This document shows positions 1-11,020 of a stretch of DNA of 64,000 nt, piece after piece. The position numbers and the translations under genes are program-made. Below the pieces are notes generated by a model that saw only the letters and a program-made list of their open reading frames with translations, did no database searches and was not told the origin of the DNA. The stretch comes from Zonotrichia leucophrys gambelii. Lineage: Eukaryota; Chordata; Aves; Passeriformes; Passerellidae. Location of the stretch: NCBI RefSeq assembly GCF_028769735.1, contig NC_088173.1:68694463-68758462 (forward strand), written 5' to 3'. Within the stretch, counting starts at the first letter, position 1. Every line of letters begins with the position of its first letter.

Positions 1-254
1 TGAGAAATGAGGAAATGACTAATAAATTATTATCTAAACAAAAATGGCAATGGACAATCCTATAAAAGACTGAGTCGAGCAGAATGGCAGTAAAAGACCA
101 CATATAACACACCGGGGTTAACCCAGTGTCACAAAGAAATAACAATTTCTACCTAGCTTGCAGTAGAAAGTTTACAGAGAAATGCATTTAGAAAGAAACA
201 TTTGGAGAGATTCTGGAGAAATTTATCAGACACAGACCAGGAAAACCTGGACTA
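1..254. other. AT-rich non-coding start of window
   Basis: AT-rich sequence without a credible open frame. Its right end grades into a CR1 tail. Part of it may be older CR1 sequence too diverged to recognise. Confidence 0.5.
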
Positions 255-329
255 GCTGGCTCTGCTCTGAGCAGAGGGCTTGAACTATAAGATGTCCAAA
301 GGTCCTTCCAACCTCAACAGTTCTGTGAC
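255..329 (+). mobile_element. CR1 LINE 3' end, short relic
   Basis: The stretch reads like the last 75 bases of a CR1 retrotransposon in sense orientation: a 'gagcagagggcttgaact' block, then a 'ggtccttccaacctcaac' block, then 'ttctgtga', which is part of the terminal CR1 repeat. CR1 is the dominant LINE of birds and is usually 5'-truncated to a few hundred bases, so a tail without open frames is the expected form. Several mismatches to the usual tail suggest an old insertion. Subfamily cannot be set by eye. Confidence 0.7.
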
Positions 330-2858
330 AGCAGTGAAGAATGAAGGATGAATCCAACTCGTGCTAGAAAGGCAGCTTTGACGTTTTGGAGATATTTTTC
401 CTGAGTTGATGTGAGAAACACTGAGGTCCAAATGAGCTCTTTGGAAATGAGAACACTGATAATCACATCCAGAATCTAAAATTGTTGAAAACTGGGTTTC
501 AGGAGATATCCCCCATTTTTATGCTGTTGAGATCCACTTGGGCATTCATTGTAGTCTCCTTTAAGTGCATTAAAAGGAACCACCAGCACTGGATTTTCTG
601 GAGTTCTTGGTTTGCAAAGCCAGGATCTGACCTGGTTTCACAGCCCTGTGCTCTCCCTCTGCTCTCAGGTTTGCCTAGAGACACAATTCAGAGTAGACTG
701 ATAGATTTAGAAGCAATCTTTTGTTCTCTCGTGACATGACTGTCACAGAAATGCTCACATCAGTGTTTATCCTTGCACTGACAAAATCCTGAAGGAATTA
801 AAAAAAATATTAGATGAGTTTAAGCTGTGGTTATCTATTTTGCTAAGTTTAGTCAATCAATGCAAAACCACCTAAACAAAACCCCAGGAATGTCTATATT
901 TTAGTAGTCCACAGAGGAAGAACAACATTATTTGTAAGTATTATTCCTCCTTACTCAGTGAATGGTTTCAGTAAAACTCAACATTCATTAAATTTATTCA
1001 TCTCCCTTGGCCTTTATTCGCTGCTTCATGTTTCTAATGAACCTAATGCAGCAAGTGATGTAATCAGACAAAAGCATGTAAGAGCTCTTTCTGCCACTAT
1101 AGGCACAATCATATTTAATTAAGAATTTATCATTAGCTGAAAGTATTAGTTAACTATTACAGGCCCACTATATTGTCTAGCTTGGAGAAGCAGCTTCCTC
1201 ATTAACTAAACAAGTGCTTGGATCTAATTGTTGCCTCTTTAATCAGCTTGGTGCATTAGTGTCTCATTAACAGGGCCTCACAGAACAAAATTATTGCTTT
1301 GATGCCACTGGAAAGGATTAAAAAAAACCATAATAAATTCTTGGAGGCTCAATCCACCATCCACTCACAAAAGAGCAGGTATAAATACCCTTTACTGACT
1401 ACCTGGAAAGAGTGAGTGGAACTGGAAGGAGTGAAGCCTGGATAGAAGTTTCAATGTGGATCCATTTTCCTCAGTGAATTGCACACTTCCCTTGCAGACA
1501 GCTATTGAAACAGCTCAGGGATGGAAGGATAATGTCCAGCACCTACTAATTTTGTTTTCTACTCCTACAGACATTCTACATCCATATTTCACTTTGATCC
1601 CATATATCTAAGCTGACAGCACTCCTTTATTTTCTAGGCATTACACTATTGAATAAAATAAATGTAATAACCGCTAATTTTGTGTTTGCTCGGCATTTTT
1701 TCATGGGCAGCTTTTTTTTTCCCTTTAATTTTGCAAAAAATCAATGCACATTCTGGATCCCCTTGCTTTGTTCCCTTCATTTCATGAATATTCCTTCCAT
1801 AACTTCATAGATCAGCATGGGATTGCCATGGATTCAGGAGATCTGTTGGGAATCATGTCTGCTTGTCTGTTTGTTTAGTAGAGGGTCCCTAAAATGTTCA
1901 TTCTTTCATACCCAGATAAAAAATGTTTCCTAATTAATATTAACAAGCAATGTGAGACGTTCAGGAGATGTTTCCTTTGTTTTCATCATATTAATCTGAA
2001 TATCAGCAGGAAAAAATCCAGCTACCTGCACTCAATCCTTAAAACGATTTTGGCTTGGGGATTCAGTGAGTCAGAGTTTCCATCTTTATGTACAGAAATT
2101 TATTAGGTCCTACAGCTTGGCAGGACAGAACAAGAGATGTAAAGCAATCTCATACTGCTTTCAGGACAATTTTCAATAAATAAATTGTGCAAGATAATGC
2201 TGTGGGAACAAAAAAAGTCAAGCTGAAGGAATGTCTTCTATAAAAGTGATTTTGTCTGAATAACAATACATTAAAAATAGGTCCTTTTTTCAGAGACAAA
2301 CTGATTTTTCACTGGAGAATAGGTCAGAAATACAAGTGCAATAAAATATTATTTCAGCTTTTTCTAACACTCTGCAATGAGCAATTTGATCCATTATTGC
2401 CATTTTGAAAAAGGGAGTAGTTCATATTTAAAAGAAATGATTCTAAGTATTTTCTTTTTAGACAATAAAAGACAGACAGGCTTGTTTTCCTTCCACCTCC
2501 AAGAGACAATCATCCCAATGTGAAGGAAAACTACTTTGTATTTTTAAGAAATTCTGCTAAAAATGTAGAAATTTTAGATTTCCTTGCAAAAACAATCTTT
2601 AGTTTCCAGTTTATGCTCATATACTCACTGTCAAAAAGATGGAACTCAAGTTTTTTGTAAGACAAAAGAAACAAGACAGCCCTCAGCGAATGTGAAATTT
2701 AAGAAAATATCCAGCAGTAATACAGAATGTCAAAGGTCTGTCACTGGGGATCACAGGAGCATTTATTTGAGAGCCTGTAAGAAATGCACATTGTCAGTGC
2801 TCTGGAGGGTGAAATGAGCTGCAGATCCACCAGGATAACAGGGTTGTGTGTACTGGGA
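330..2858. other. AT-rich unique sequence, no gene
   Basis: About 2.5 kb of AT-rich sequence. The longest frames (85 and 77 residues) are of random length and low-complexity composition. Positions 940-1340 are unusually rich in TAAT/ATTA cores and are listed separately as a weak regulatory candidate. The rest shows nothing I recognise. Confidence 0.6.
940..1340. promoter_or_regulatory. Candidate non-coding regulatory block (TAAT/ATTA-rich)
   Basis: This 400-bp block carries repeated homeodomain-type cores (TAAT or ATTA), for example 'atttaattaag' near 1112, and others near 1135, 1150, 1203, 1227, 1240 and 1268. It has no repeat signature and no open frame. Dense homeodomain cores in repeat-free DNA are common in vertebrate developmental enhancers, but AT-rich DNA also produces them by chance. 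Only one CpG is present, so there is no CpG-retention argument. This is inference only. Confidence 0.25.
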
Positions 2859-2910
2859 ATCAGGGAATCCCAGACTGGTTTGGGATGGGAGGCACCTAAT
2901 GATGTGTCTT
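2859..2910 (-). mobile_element. CR1 LINE 3' tip, minus strand
   Basis: The reverse-oriented CR1 tail signature is visible in degraded form: 'aatcagggaatcccagac' followed by 'tggtttgggatgggaggc'. In intact copies this is the repeated 'aatcacagaatcatagaatggtttgggttggaagggacc' type end. About 50 bases remain before the sequence becomes unrecognisable. An LTR begins about 50 bases further on. Confidence 0.55.
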
Positions 2911-2956
2911 GGGTTGGGAAGGCAAGATGTTGGAGGCGTTGAGTATTCTATCACAT

Positions 2957-3213
2957 CTGTCAGAGGTGGGGCAGTTACCTTCTGTTCATTGGGCAGTTTG
3001 CTTTATCTCATCCACAACCAATCCTCCCTCCAGGAGATCTCTGCTGTTCATGGGCCATTAATTATTAATTATCTTCTGTCCATGGCCAGTGAGTGTCCCT
3101 GCATGGCTGATCAAATTCCACCATCCCATGGGGAGATGCTCCGCCCAGGGGAGGAGCCAAGCATTCCTGCCTGGATCCAATCTGAGGTTTGGGACACCCC
3201 AGCAGCCTTTGCC
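2957..3213 (+). mobile_element. Older retroviral LTR, left part, split by a younger LTR
   Basis: From a TGTCAG start this segment looks like the U3 part of a passerine endogenous-retrovirus LTR: CCAAT near 3020, a GC-box-like 'ctccgcccaggggaggag' near 3139, and no repeat of the CR1 type. It stops at 'tttgcc' where a complete solo LTR (3214-3777) begins, and it appears to resume at 3778 after that LTR. A 139-residue open frame (2848-3267) runs across it and is not a gene. The family assignment is from memory of similar songbird repeats. The TG start is a guess and no outer target-site duplication was found. Confidence 0.5.
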
Positions 3214-3777
3214 TGCTGTGGTGTGTTCTTAAGTTTGTTAGTTTGCTCTCTCTATTTTCTGTATTAAATGGTTTCTTCCTTTCCCAGGACCCTGTCAGTT
3301 AGGTTGCTATGGAAATGAAACTGCTCCTCCCCTGGTTTCTCTTATAAAGTGAAAGTTGTTTCCTCCTTGGGCTCAGTCAATCACTCTTTTTCTCTTCCCA
3401 GGTTTCGAGAATTTTCTTTTCTCTGGAGTTATGGTTGGCTGTAGCCCCGGAGCCCCTCCCATGATTTATAACAGTTGGTTACTTTGGTATATCAGTTATG
3501 TTTCGTACCTCCAAATATGTATTTCTATTGGATAGCCGGGTTTCCCTGCCTTCTTCCCCCCTTTTCCCTTAAAACCCTCTCCTGCCCCCTGTTCGGGGCC
3601 ATTTGCTGGGTGTTTCCCCTCCTTGTTGGTTCTTCTGTAATAAACCAACAGTTTACCCCCAGCAAGTGGTCGCCTCCTAATTCGTCTCTCACCGCGCTGC
3701 TCCGAGCTATCACCAGCTCAGCCCGAGGCCAAGACGCCGAGGGGGGCTGCTTTCTGATGCACATTTGCCCCCCTGCA
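3214..3777 (+). mobile_element. Solo LTR, endogenous retrovirus, family 1 (plus copy)
   Basis: A complete LTR that begins TGCTGTGGTGTG and ends CCCTGCA. It is flanked by a 5-bp direct repeat 'ttgcc' (3209-3213 and 3778-3782), as expected for retroviral integration. It aligns along its length with the reverse complement of 31944-32611: shared start, shared 'cctcccctggtttc' block, shared 'ttataa' promoter box (3342-3347), shared AATAAA polyadenylation signal (3639-3644), and a shared 'cagcccgaggcc' GC-rich U5 end. No retroviral genes flank it, so it is a solo LTR left by recombination between two LTRs. It sits inside another, older LTR. Confidence 0.85.
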
Positions 3778-3910
3778 TTGCCAGAGGAGCAGCTTTGTGC
3801 TGCCCTGCATTGCCAGAGGGAGCCCAGGCCCATCTGCAGCAGCCCTGGAGCTGCAGAGGAAAACTCCCCCCTTGTGCAGGATCCCTGCTGCAGCAGAGCC
3901 ACACCCCAGC
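3778..3910 (+). mobile_element. Older retroviral LTR, right part after nested insertion
   Basis: GC-rich sequence that continues the LTR interrupted at 3213. Removing 3214-3777 and one 'ttgcc' joins '...cagcctttgcc' to 'agaggagcagc...' smoothly. It contains a partial tandem duplication of a 'ccctgcattgccagagg' unit (3771-3787 and 3803-3819) and a 'ctgcagcagagccacac' block. The right end near 3910 is approximate because no clear CA end with a matching duplication could be placed. Confidence 0.45.
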
Positions 3911-5499
3911 GTTTTTATTAATATTCACAAAGTCACTTGTTTTTTCAGAATGCAGCAGGAGTTAAAACACAAGAAAATACAAAACAATTTTTGGGACAGT
4001 GAAGCTGAATTCAAAAATCTCTCTGAACAAAAAAACCAAATTTTTGTGGGACAAGAAAACAAAGTTTCTCAAATATAAATCCCCCAGCATTTGAAAATTA
4101 GACCTAACCTTCCTGGTTACCAATTTTGGAGATTTAGAAGTTTAGTGTCCAGGTCAATTTTTCTGCTGAACTTGGTAAGAACAACTTTCCCTTGTTCTTG
4201 AATTCAACAGTTTAACATTGAAAAAGAAGCCATTCTGTCCAACTTTTCATACATTTCAAAGATAAAGAATACAAGAAGCATTTTTAATTAAAGCTTTAAA
4301 ATTAAACCACAGGTGTTCTTCATTAAAAATATGGCAGTTTGTGTCTCCTACTAAAATAAAAATAAGACTTTAAAGTAAGTGCTGAATTATTGTTGTGATG
4401 TGGAGCAATGGTTTTCTGCTTTCTCCAATGCAACACAAAGCTTTGAATTTGCCTTTTCACCTGACAGTCTCTTTTTTTTATTTTTTTTCCCAAATCCTCT
4501 CTAATCTCCACTCCTTTGCTGTTTAAGCAGTGCTTTTCCAGACATGGATTTTTATTTTGTTATTTAATAACTATGGAAGCATTAACTTGTGTATGTCTTA
4601 ACACCATTGATCTCTGCCTGTCTGAATATTGGCATTTAAAGCCATGATACGGCTGTTTATTGATTTGCAGCATTCAGTGGATTCTGTCACTAAGTACAAA
4701 CAATCTACATGGCCCATCATACTTTTAAAAATAAATAGTGTGAAACTAATATTTTCTATCTTGTTCTCCAAAATGTGCTGTTTACATGTTTACTTGGGTT
4801 TATGGTGTTTTTTGTAAAGTGTTCCCCCTGAAAAATATGTGCAAATCAGCATAAAAAAAAATTATATTAGTAAATTATAACCCCCCCAGAATCTTTCTGT
4901 TGTTGTCTCTTAAACAAGACATATCAGCTGCAGCATCTACTGACAAGCTAAACTTAAGGAATCTAAAAAGTTCAGAAAATAGCCTAAAAATGTCTATATA
5001 ATGTTTTGAAGACAGAAAAAGATTAAGGCAGTGAGGAGTTGGGAAAAACAAGGAAAACAGGCATTGAATTCCCTGCCCACTTTATGCTTAGAGTTGCTCT
5101 TTCCATCTATAATATCAGCCTAATTTTTCAGTAAGTGCTGCTGGTTACACTGACACAAAAAAAAAAAGAAGTGTGAAGAAACAGGACTTCTATTTAATTT
5201 GTTTTTCACACAAACATGCAAATGTTTGATTATTCATTTCTTTTATCTTTGCCTAGCAGTGGGAAATCCTTATCAGTAGAGAACAGCACCCAAATTACAG
5301 TGTGTGTTTGCCTTTTCCACAGTTCCATTCTATGGCAGTGAACTCCAAATCCTCCCATTAATGACTGCAGAAGGCCAAGATTTCATCTACAAGCTCAACT
5401 GTAATAAAGGACTGCAGGCTAAGATGGTCAGCAACACAGGTCATTTTTCATAGGTACATGAAAAAATAAATAAATTCAACATAAATCTATCCACCCTCC
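3911..5499. other. AT-rich unique sequence, no gene
   Basis: AT-rich non-coding DNA with short A and T runs. Two direct copies of the forkhead-type heptamer TGTTTAC lie 8 bp apart at 4779-4785 and 4787-4793. No splice-flanked open frame or repeat family was recognised. Confidence 0.55.
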
Positions 5500-5605
5500 T
5501 GTCAGTGAGTTGCAGAGAGCACCAAGGTCCCCCCTGAGTCTCTTTTTCTCCAGGCTGAGGCCCTCAGCTGCTCCTTATCAGACCTGTGCTCCAGACACCT
5601 TAAAA
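5500..5605 (-). mobile_element. CR1 LINE fragment, minus strand
   Basis: In antisense orientation this matches the internal part of the CR1 3' region: 'ccctgagtctctttttctcc' then 'aggctgaggccctcagctg' then 'ctccttatcagacctgtgct'. The extreme 3' tip with the terminal octamer repeat is missing, so this is an isolated piece. Divergence is high. Confidence 0.7.
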
Positions 5606-5799
5606 TCATAATTAAATTGATAGAAGAAAGGGAAAAAGACAAAAATAAAACAAACTAAAAAGGCTTTAAATAGAAGAGACTTTAAGCCATTGCTGCTTGA
5701 CTGGTCAGGGAAAGTGGTCAAATATATTGGGATGAGAATGATGTTGGTAACAAACCGATGTTTTAGTTTTTACTGAGCGGTGTTTGCACTGAGTGATGG

Positions 5800-6199
5800 A
5801 TGTTCCAGCTCCTCACACTGCCCTGCCAGAGCTTTTAGAAGGGGACAAGAGGGGACCCAGCCAGGACAGGCTGACCCCAAGTGTCCAAAGGGAAATTCCA
5901 GACCCCAGGGCATCACTGAACAGGAAAACCAGGGGAAGTCAACCAGGGCACTGTGACTGCTGCTCAGGGACTGGCGGGGCATTGATCAGTGCTGGTGAAA
6001 TACCCCACTGAGCATCACTGCTTTTGTATATTCTTTATCATCATTATCATTATTATCATTATTATTATCCCTTCCATTTCTGTCCTGTTAAACTAACTTT
6101 ATCTTAACTCGTCATTTTTAATTTTTTTCCAATTCTGTCCCTCATCCTACTAGAGAGGAGTGGGGTGTTATAAACTTTGGAGTGTTATAAACCACAACA
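5800..6199 (+). mobile_element. Decayed retroviral LTR with (ATT)n stretch
   Basis: The order of landmarks fits a widespread avian LTR family: a 'gacaggctgaccccaagtg' block, 'ccaaagggaaattccagac', then 'ttttgtatattcttt', an ATC/ATT microsatellite (6036-6068), 'tttctgtcctgttaaact' and 'tttatcttaact', and a 3' end of 'aaaccacaaca'. The region that normally holds the TATA box appears deleted around 5910-5925. No target-site duplication was found. It is old and promoter-dead by appearance. The family match is from memory. Confidence 0.65.
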
Positions 6200-6999
6200 A
6201 CATCCTATCCCTCCTGGGTTCTGTAATTCCCTTTGGAGAACTGAGGAAAGGCAGGAGGCTCCTGCAGCTTCTGGTACAAGCACCTCACCATCACCTTGTA
6301 CAGCAGAAGAGGACCAGAAAGACAGAAAATGGCTCAGAGATCCCTTTTATCATTCTCTTGCTCTGCCAAATCACTGATTAGCTACTTTCAGACAATACCA
6401 GCAGATTTTGTTGCCAAGGTGACCTCATTTCTGAGAACCCAGATCTCTTCCCGGGTGATTACATTTCCATGCTAGAGCCCTGAAGGAAAAAAAAATCCTC
6501 AGTGCTTGTATTTATTTTAATCTCTGCACTCATCTCTAATTTTTAAAGAAGAAATTAGTTACACATTAAAAAAATTAAGTTAGTGGCTCCTTAAAGACAG
6601 GCAGAATCTAAATGTCCCACTAAATTTATAATGGGCAGGCAGATATTTCCAAATTTGTGTGGCATAAAGACAAGACTGTGAGCAAGAGATCAGTCATGTC
6701 CTGAATGTCACCCACCCTCCCCTCAGTGAAGGTGTTGGAGATTTTTTCAGGGATGGCCTAGAAGGCAGCTGTGAGGAGCAGATTCTCACAGCCTGCTTCT
6801 GTGAACAGCAGAGGTTCTCAGGTTATTTTTAATTACAAGTAAAAGTGACAAACATGAAGGCCTTGAGAGCCTTGCACATCAGAGTTCTCAGGCAGCTTTC
6901 TCATAACAAGTGGATGTTCTATCTTTGGCTGTTTTGGGAAAGCAAGAATAATTTTGAGAACCCAAATCTTGGTATTGGAAACATAAGGAGGAGTTGGTG
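6200..6999. other. Non-coding, no recognisable element
   Basis: Mixed-composition sequence after the LTR. A 73-residue frame (6160-6381) begins inside the LTR and is not supported as a gene. Nothing else identified. Confidence 0.5.
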
Positions 7000-7140
7000 T
7001 GTTATCTCTGACCTATTGTGAGCTCAGATTTTGCAATATGCATGAACTTGATTAACACTGTTATAAAAGGTGACTGATTGATCAATAAAGTGGAGTCGAT
7101 GGCTGACCAACGCAAGGTGGGTCGTCTCCCCTCCAACTTC
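7000..7140 (+). mobile_element. LTR-like fragment (TATA box and polyadenylation signal)
   Basis: A compact promoter and terminator arrangement is visible: TATAAAA near 7062, then AATAAA at about 7084, then 'gtggagtcgatggctgacc' and 'gtgggtcgtctcccctcc', which resembles the R-U5 end of an avian endogenous-retrovirus LTR. A short direct repeat 'aacttcaatat' follows (about 7136 and 7153). The left boundary and target-site duplication could not be fixed, so this may be a short relic of a longer LTR. Confidence 0.45.
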
Positions 7141-10100
7141 AATATATGGTGAACTTCAATATGAAGGGAGGGAACAAAGGAACAATTCCCCTGACTTCCC
7201 ATCATTTCAGTTTATCTATTGAGTAACAGCATCATTATGCCTTCAACACTCACCTGAAGTGCTCACAAGACTGGGTAACAATTAGTGTCTTAACACAGAG
7301 TGAGAAGCATGAGACACTGAGATCCACTCAAGAAAACTTGATTTTCCACAAAGCCCAAGGAAAAAAAGAATCAAGCAGAGAATTGGAGATTTCTCTTACC
7401 ACACTGAGTATGGATTTAAAAGGTTCTGCTAAACTCTAGACCATAATATTAATTTTATCTTTATGAGTATTTAAAACTCTGTGGAACACTCATTTTTTTT
7501 AATAACAATTAAGAACTCAACACATAGAGAAAAAATAGAAGACTAAAATACTTTAACAAATACGCGGATTGTGCTAGAAACTACCCCCAAACACACACAC
7601 AAATTTTACTGGATTAAATGAGTCTCAGTACACCAGTGAAAGGTACTTTCAAACCCCCTAAACTAACTGGGTTCCTGGTTAGCAGATGAACTGCACACAG
7701 GGAGGTTGGGATTCAGATCCTCCCTGACGTTTCCCCTCTTGGCCACACATTTCAGGGGTGAGAGGCAGGGGGGAATGAAATCCCAATTCTTCTGATCAGC
7801 CACATCCTCACCCTCTCAAAAAAGAAAAGTGAGTGCAACAGCGAAGCACAGGAGCCTCTGCTTAGGGCCTGGAGTGGCAAAAAAATGACTTTGGGAATGA
7901 AAACAGAATTTATGAACACAGAAAATTCTTACTCCTAAGCATTATTTGAAAAGCAAATGTTCGACAAACATGGTTCCAGTTGAATCTTATCAGAGTGGCT
8001 TGTCACACAGGACAAAAGCAGCACAACTGCATTATTTCCATTATACATCTCTGCATGTATTTTAAAATGTTTAAAATTCAAAATTCTTCTTAGCCTTGCG
8101 TGGAACATGAAACCTCTTAGAATCTCCAACACAGGATCAACTGCTAAAGAAGGTTTCAAGATTTTTTTTGTTCCTAAATGAAACTTTACAATACTAATAT
8201 TTAAAGTATTAATTACTAAGAGTGTCTCCTTTATTCATTAAATGCATACCATTAATAAAAAAGTTTATAAATGCTAACACCACAATACAAAGTTATATTA
8301 CTGTGGTTTTCCCTATGAAAATAAAAATGGTGACAGTCTAATGACATGCATGATTGAATAGTACAATATCATTAAATTAGCTTCAGCAAAATATTTTAAA
8401 TATTCAAATGTGAATTGGTTTCTTCACCAAAATGACACTCTTGCCAATGCCACCTAAATATCACAGCCAGATATCCAGACTAAAAAAAGCCACTAATTTT
8501 AAACTGGAATCCTGTTAAAAACATTTATTTTTTTAAAGGCTTATATCACAAAAATAATAGGTAAAGAAAAGCCTCGTAAATCACATTTTCATGGTTTGTA
8601 CACAGTTTATGTGACACAAAATGTGTTTTAATTTGATTAACTGAAAACACAGCTCACAAGTGCTGATGCTGTGCCAGAATTCCAAGAACATTCAAGAAAA
8701 ACAAGCAACAGAAACTTGAAGGTGAGTCCTTGACTCATAAATTAGCACAGCCACAAATTCAAACCACTGTTTTACATATTTGCTCAACAAATACAGGCAC
8801 TGAGAAATCTGCAGCATTCACTGGGAGTCTCCATTTATTCTCTAAACCAAAGAGGCCCCTCATTAGTCTTTTACTTCATGAAAGATTTGCAGAACATCAT
8901 TTCAGGCAGAATATGCATACATCAACCTCGCTATTGGAAATGAGGACTGGCAAAGGATTTATCTGCAAGCATCCTGAAGTTATAATGACACAGGTAACAG
9001 AAGTTAATAACATGCTACTTTCTTGGCTTGGAGCCTTCAAGCTTCAATTTTAGCTAATTTATTTGCAAACTGCAATCCTGTATTTGGGCAGGAACACGGA
9101 TCTATTGATAACTTAGAAGTAATTACAAATTGACATAGTGAAGTGTGCTTGAGACTCATTTACACAAATTTTATTTCTTAACATGCAAACCCAAATTTTT
9201 TTCTGAAAAGAAGTTACAGAAGAAATGTAACTTAGGTTGAAAAAGCCCCAAAAATCTAAAAAATAAAATCTAATAAAAAATTCATTAAAAGCCTAATAAG
9301 CACATTAAAATTATTTATTATTGCATATTTTGACCATTTTTGTTTTTTTCCTTTGTAAATTATTTAAAATAGAAAAATAAATTCCCAGGTAGGTGATGAA
9401 TACAAGTGGAGGTGAATGTAAGACCATTCAGCTCCAATATATAAGTTCTAGTCATGCTATCTTTGAGTTAACACATTATAAATATTAATTCCCAATTTCT
9501 TAACACTACATTTTAATTATTGGTATCCTACAGAAAGATTCAAATAAATTTTTGAGAAGCACAGAATACAATGACAAGATACCACACCTAGTTCTGCCTG
9601 GAAATTCCTGGTTGGCTTCAGCAATTGAAATCTCTCTGATAAAACATACAGTCATAATATGCAAAAAGAGAGAGTAATTTAATTTGGTGAAGTAAAACAT
9701 TATTTTCCAGTGAAAACCCAGAAAAAAGATATTTTATTGATTTTTTTCCTAATGTTATGTATATTGTCTCGATGTACACTGTGCTTGCAGAATTTAGGGC
9801 TCTCACAAAAAACCAATGCACGTTTCTTCTTTACTGAATTTACTTCAGTAAGTTCTAAAACAGAGTTAACAGCCAGTGTAGTAAAGACCACTTTAAATTT
9901 TCCTAATTCCAGAAAAAAAGCAAGATAGTGGCACTGTGCCACTTCTCCATTATATTAAGCAGCTAAAAATTTCAAACTTTTAGCTTAAAAATTTCCACAG
10001 GCATACGGGGGTTGATTGGGAGTTATGCATCCCTTCACCCTATCCCTTCTACAAGAAATCATTATCTATTTTTAACTAATATTCTGGTTTTCTCTTTCTC

Positions 10101-10227
10101 CACTACCTGGCAGGAGTATCAGTTCCATCCCACTCTGCAAAATGCCAGAATACAAACTTCTGTCAGCTGGAAATGGACAGGAGCTCAGGATGTCAGACGG
10201 GCTGTCACTGCGCCCAAACTCTCTTAA
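7141..10227. other. AT-rich unique sequence, no gene
   Basis: Three kilobases of AT-rich DNA. A 107-residue frame at 8730-9053 has no recognisable domain and no coding-like composition. The stretch 8730-9110 is repeat-free with several AT-core motifs but offers no firm argument for function. Confidence 0.55.
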
Positions 10228-10510
10228 AAATCATAGAATCATAAAATAACTCAGTGTGGAAGGGACTTCAGAGGTCACCAAGCCCAATCACCTGCTCCAA
10301 GCAGGGTCAGCTGGGAGGCCAAAACAGAGCTCAAAGCTTTATCCAGGAAGGTCTTGAAAACTCCTCAGAGGGAGACTGAATCTGTTCCAATGCCTGACTC
10401 TGCTCTTGGAGGAAAACTGAAAATCTTGTTGAATGCTCAATCCCTTCACTGCAGCAAAGTTTCCAATATTTCCTTAGACTTCCCTGCTGGGCGTTCCCTG
10501 GAAGTTACAA
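10228..10510 (-). mobile_element. CR1 LINE 3' end, minus strand
   Basis: Starts with the reverse CR1 terminus 'tcatagaatcataaaataac', then 'ggaagggacttcagaggtc', 'ccaatcacctgctccaagc' and 'ggtcttgaaaactcctcag'. This resembles the CR1 subgroup with a 'ctgctcaagcagggtca' segment, different from the 'gccatgggcagggacacc' subgroup found elsewhere in the window. It fades out near the 'gcagcaaagtttccaat' block. Typical 5'-truncated copy with no open frame. Confidence 0.85.
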
Positions 10511-10798
10511 GTGCTGGTTAGGAGCTCAAGAAGGACACCACCAACTGGAAGATGGACCCTTTCCACAGATGGAAAGATTTCCTTGGGCGCTGTCCTGCAT
10601 CCTCCTCCTTCATTTCATGAGTGAACTCAAAGCCACTTTAGCTACAAAAGCCCCTTTTGTCAGGACAACAAAGCAGATAATGTTTATGGGCAAATAAACT
10701 CACATCTGTCCTTCAGACAACAAAAATAACAAGGAAAATCAGATCCTGAGTTCCACTCTCTCTCCATCCACAATAAAGCATTTTAAAAGAACTCACTG
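10511..10798. other. Spacer between two CR1 copies
   Basis: Just under 300 bases between two minus-strand CR1 tails. The first hundred bases may be diverged CR1. No other feature. Confidence 0.4.
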
Positions 10799-11020
10799 AA
10801 AATCACAGAATTCCAGAATTTGGGTTGGAAGGAACCTTAAGGATGACCCAGCCCCACCCCTGCCATGGGCAGGGACACCTTCCACCAGCCAGGGTGCTCC
10901 AAGCCCTGTCCAACCTGGCCTTGGACACTTCCACAGCTTCTGTCTCTGCCAGGGCCTCACCACTGTCACAGGAAATAATTTCTCCTCTCTCCAGCCTTCC
11001 TGTGTGCCCCCTCTAGGTAC
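10799..11020 (-). mobile_element. CR1 LINE 3' end, minus strand
   Basis: Clear reverse-oriented CR1 tail: 'aatcacagaattccagaat', 'tgggttggaaggaacctta', 'gccatgggcagggacacc', 'ctgtccaacctggccttgg', 'ccagggcctcaccactgtc' and 'tctctccagccttcctgtg'. A small internal deletion removes part of the usual segment after 'gacacttcca'. The frames translated here on both strands (63 and 80 residues) are repeat shadows. Confidence 0.92.

Noticed and set aside
2848..3267. 139-residue frame with a hydrophobic C-terminus
   Set aside because: It spans a CR1 tip and two nested LTRs. The hydrophobic end comes from the TTT-rich start of the inner LTR.
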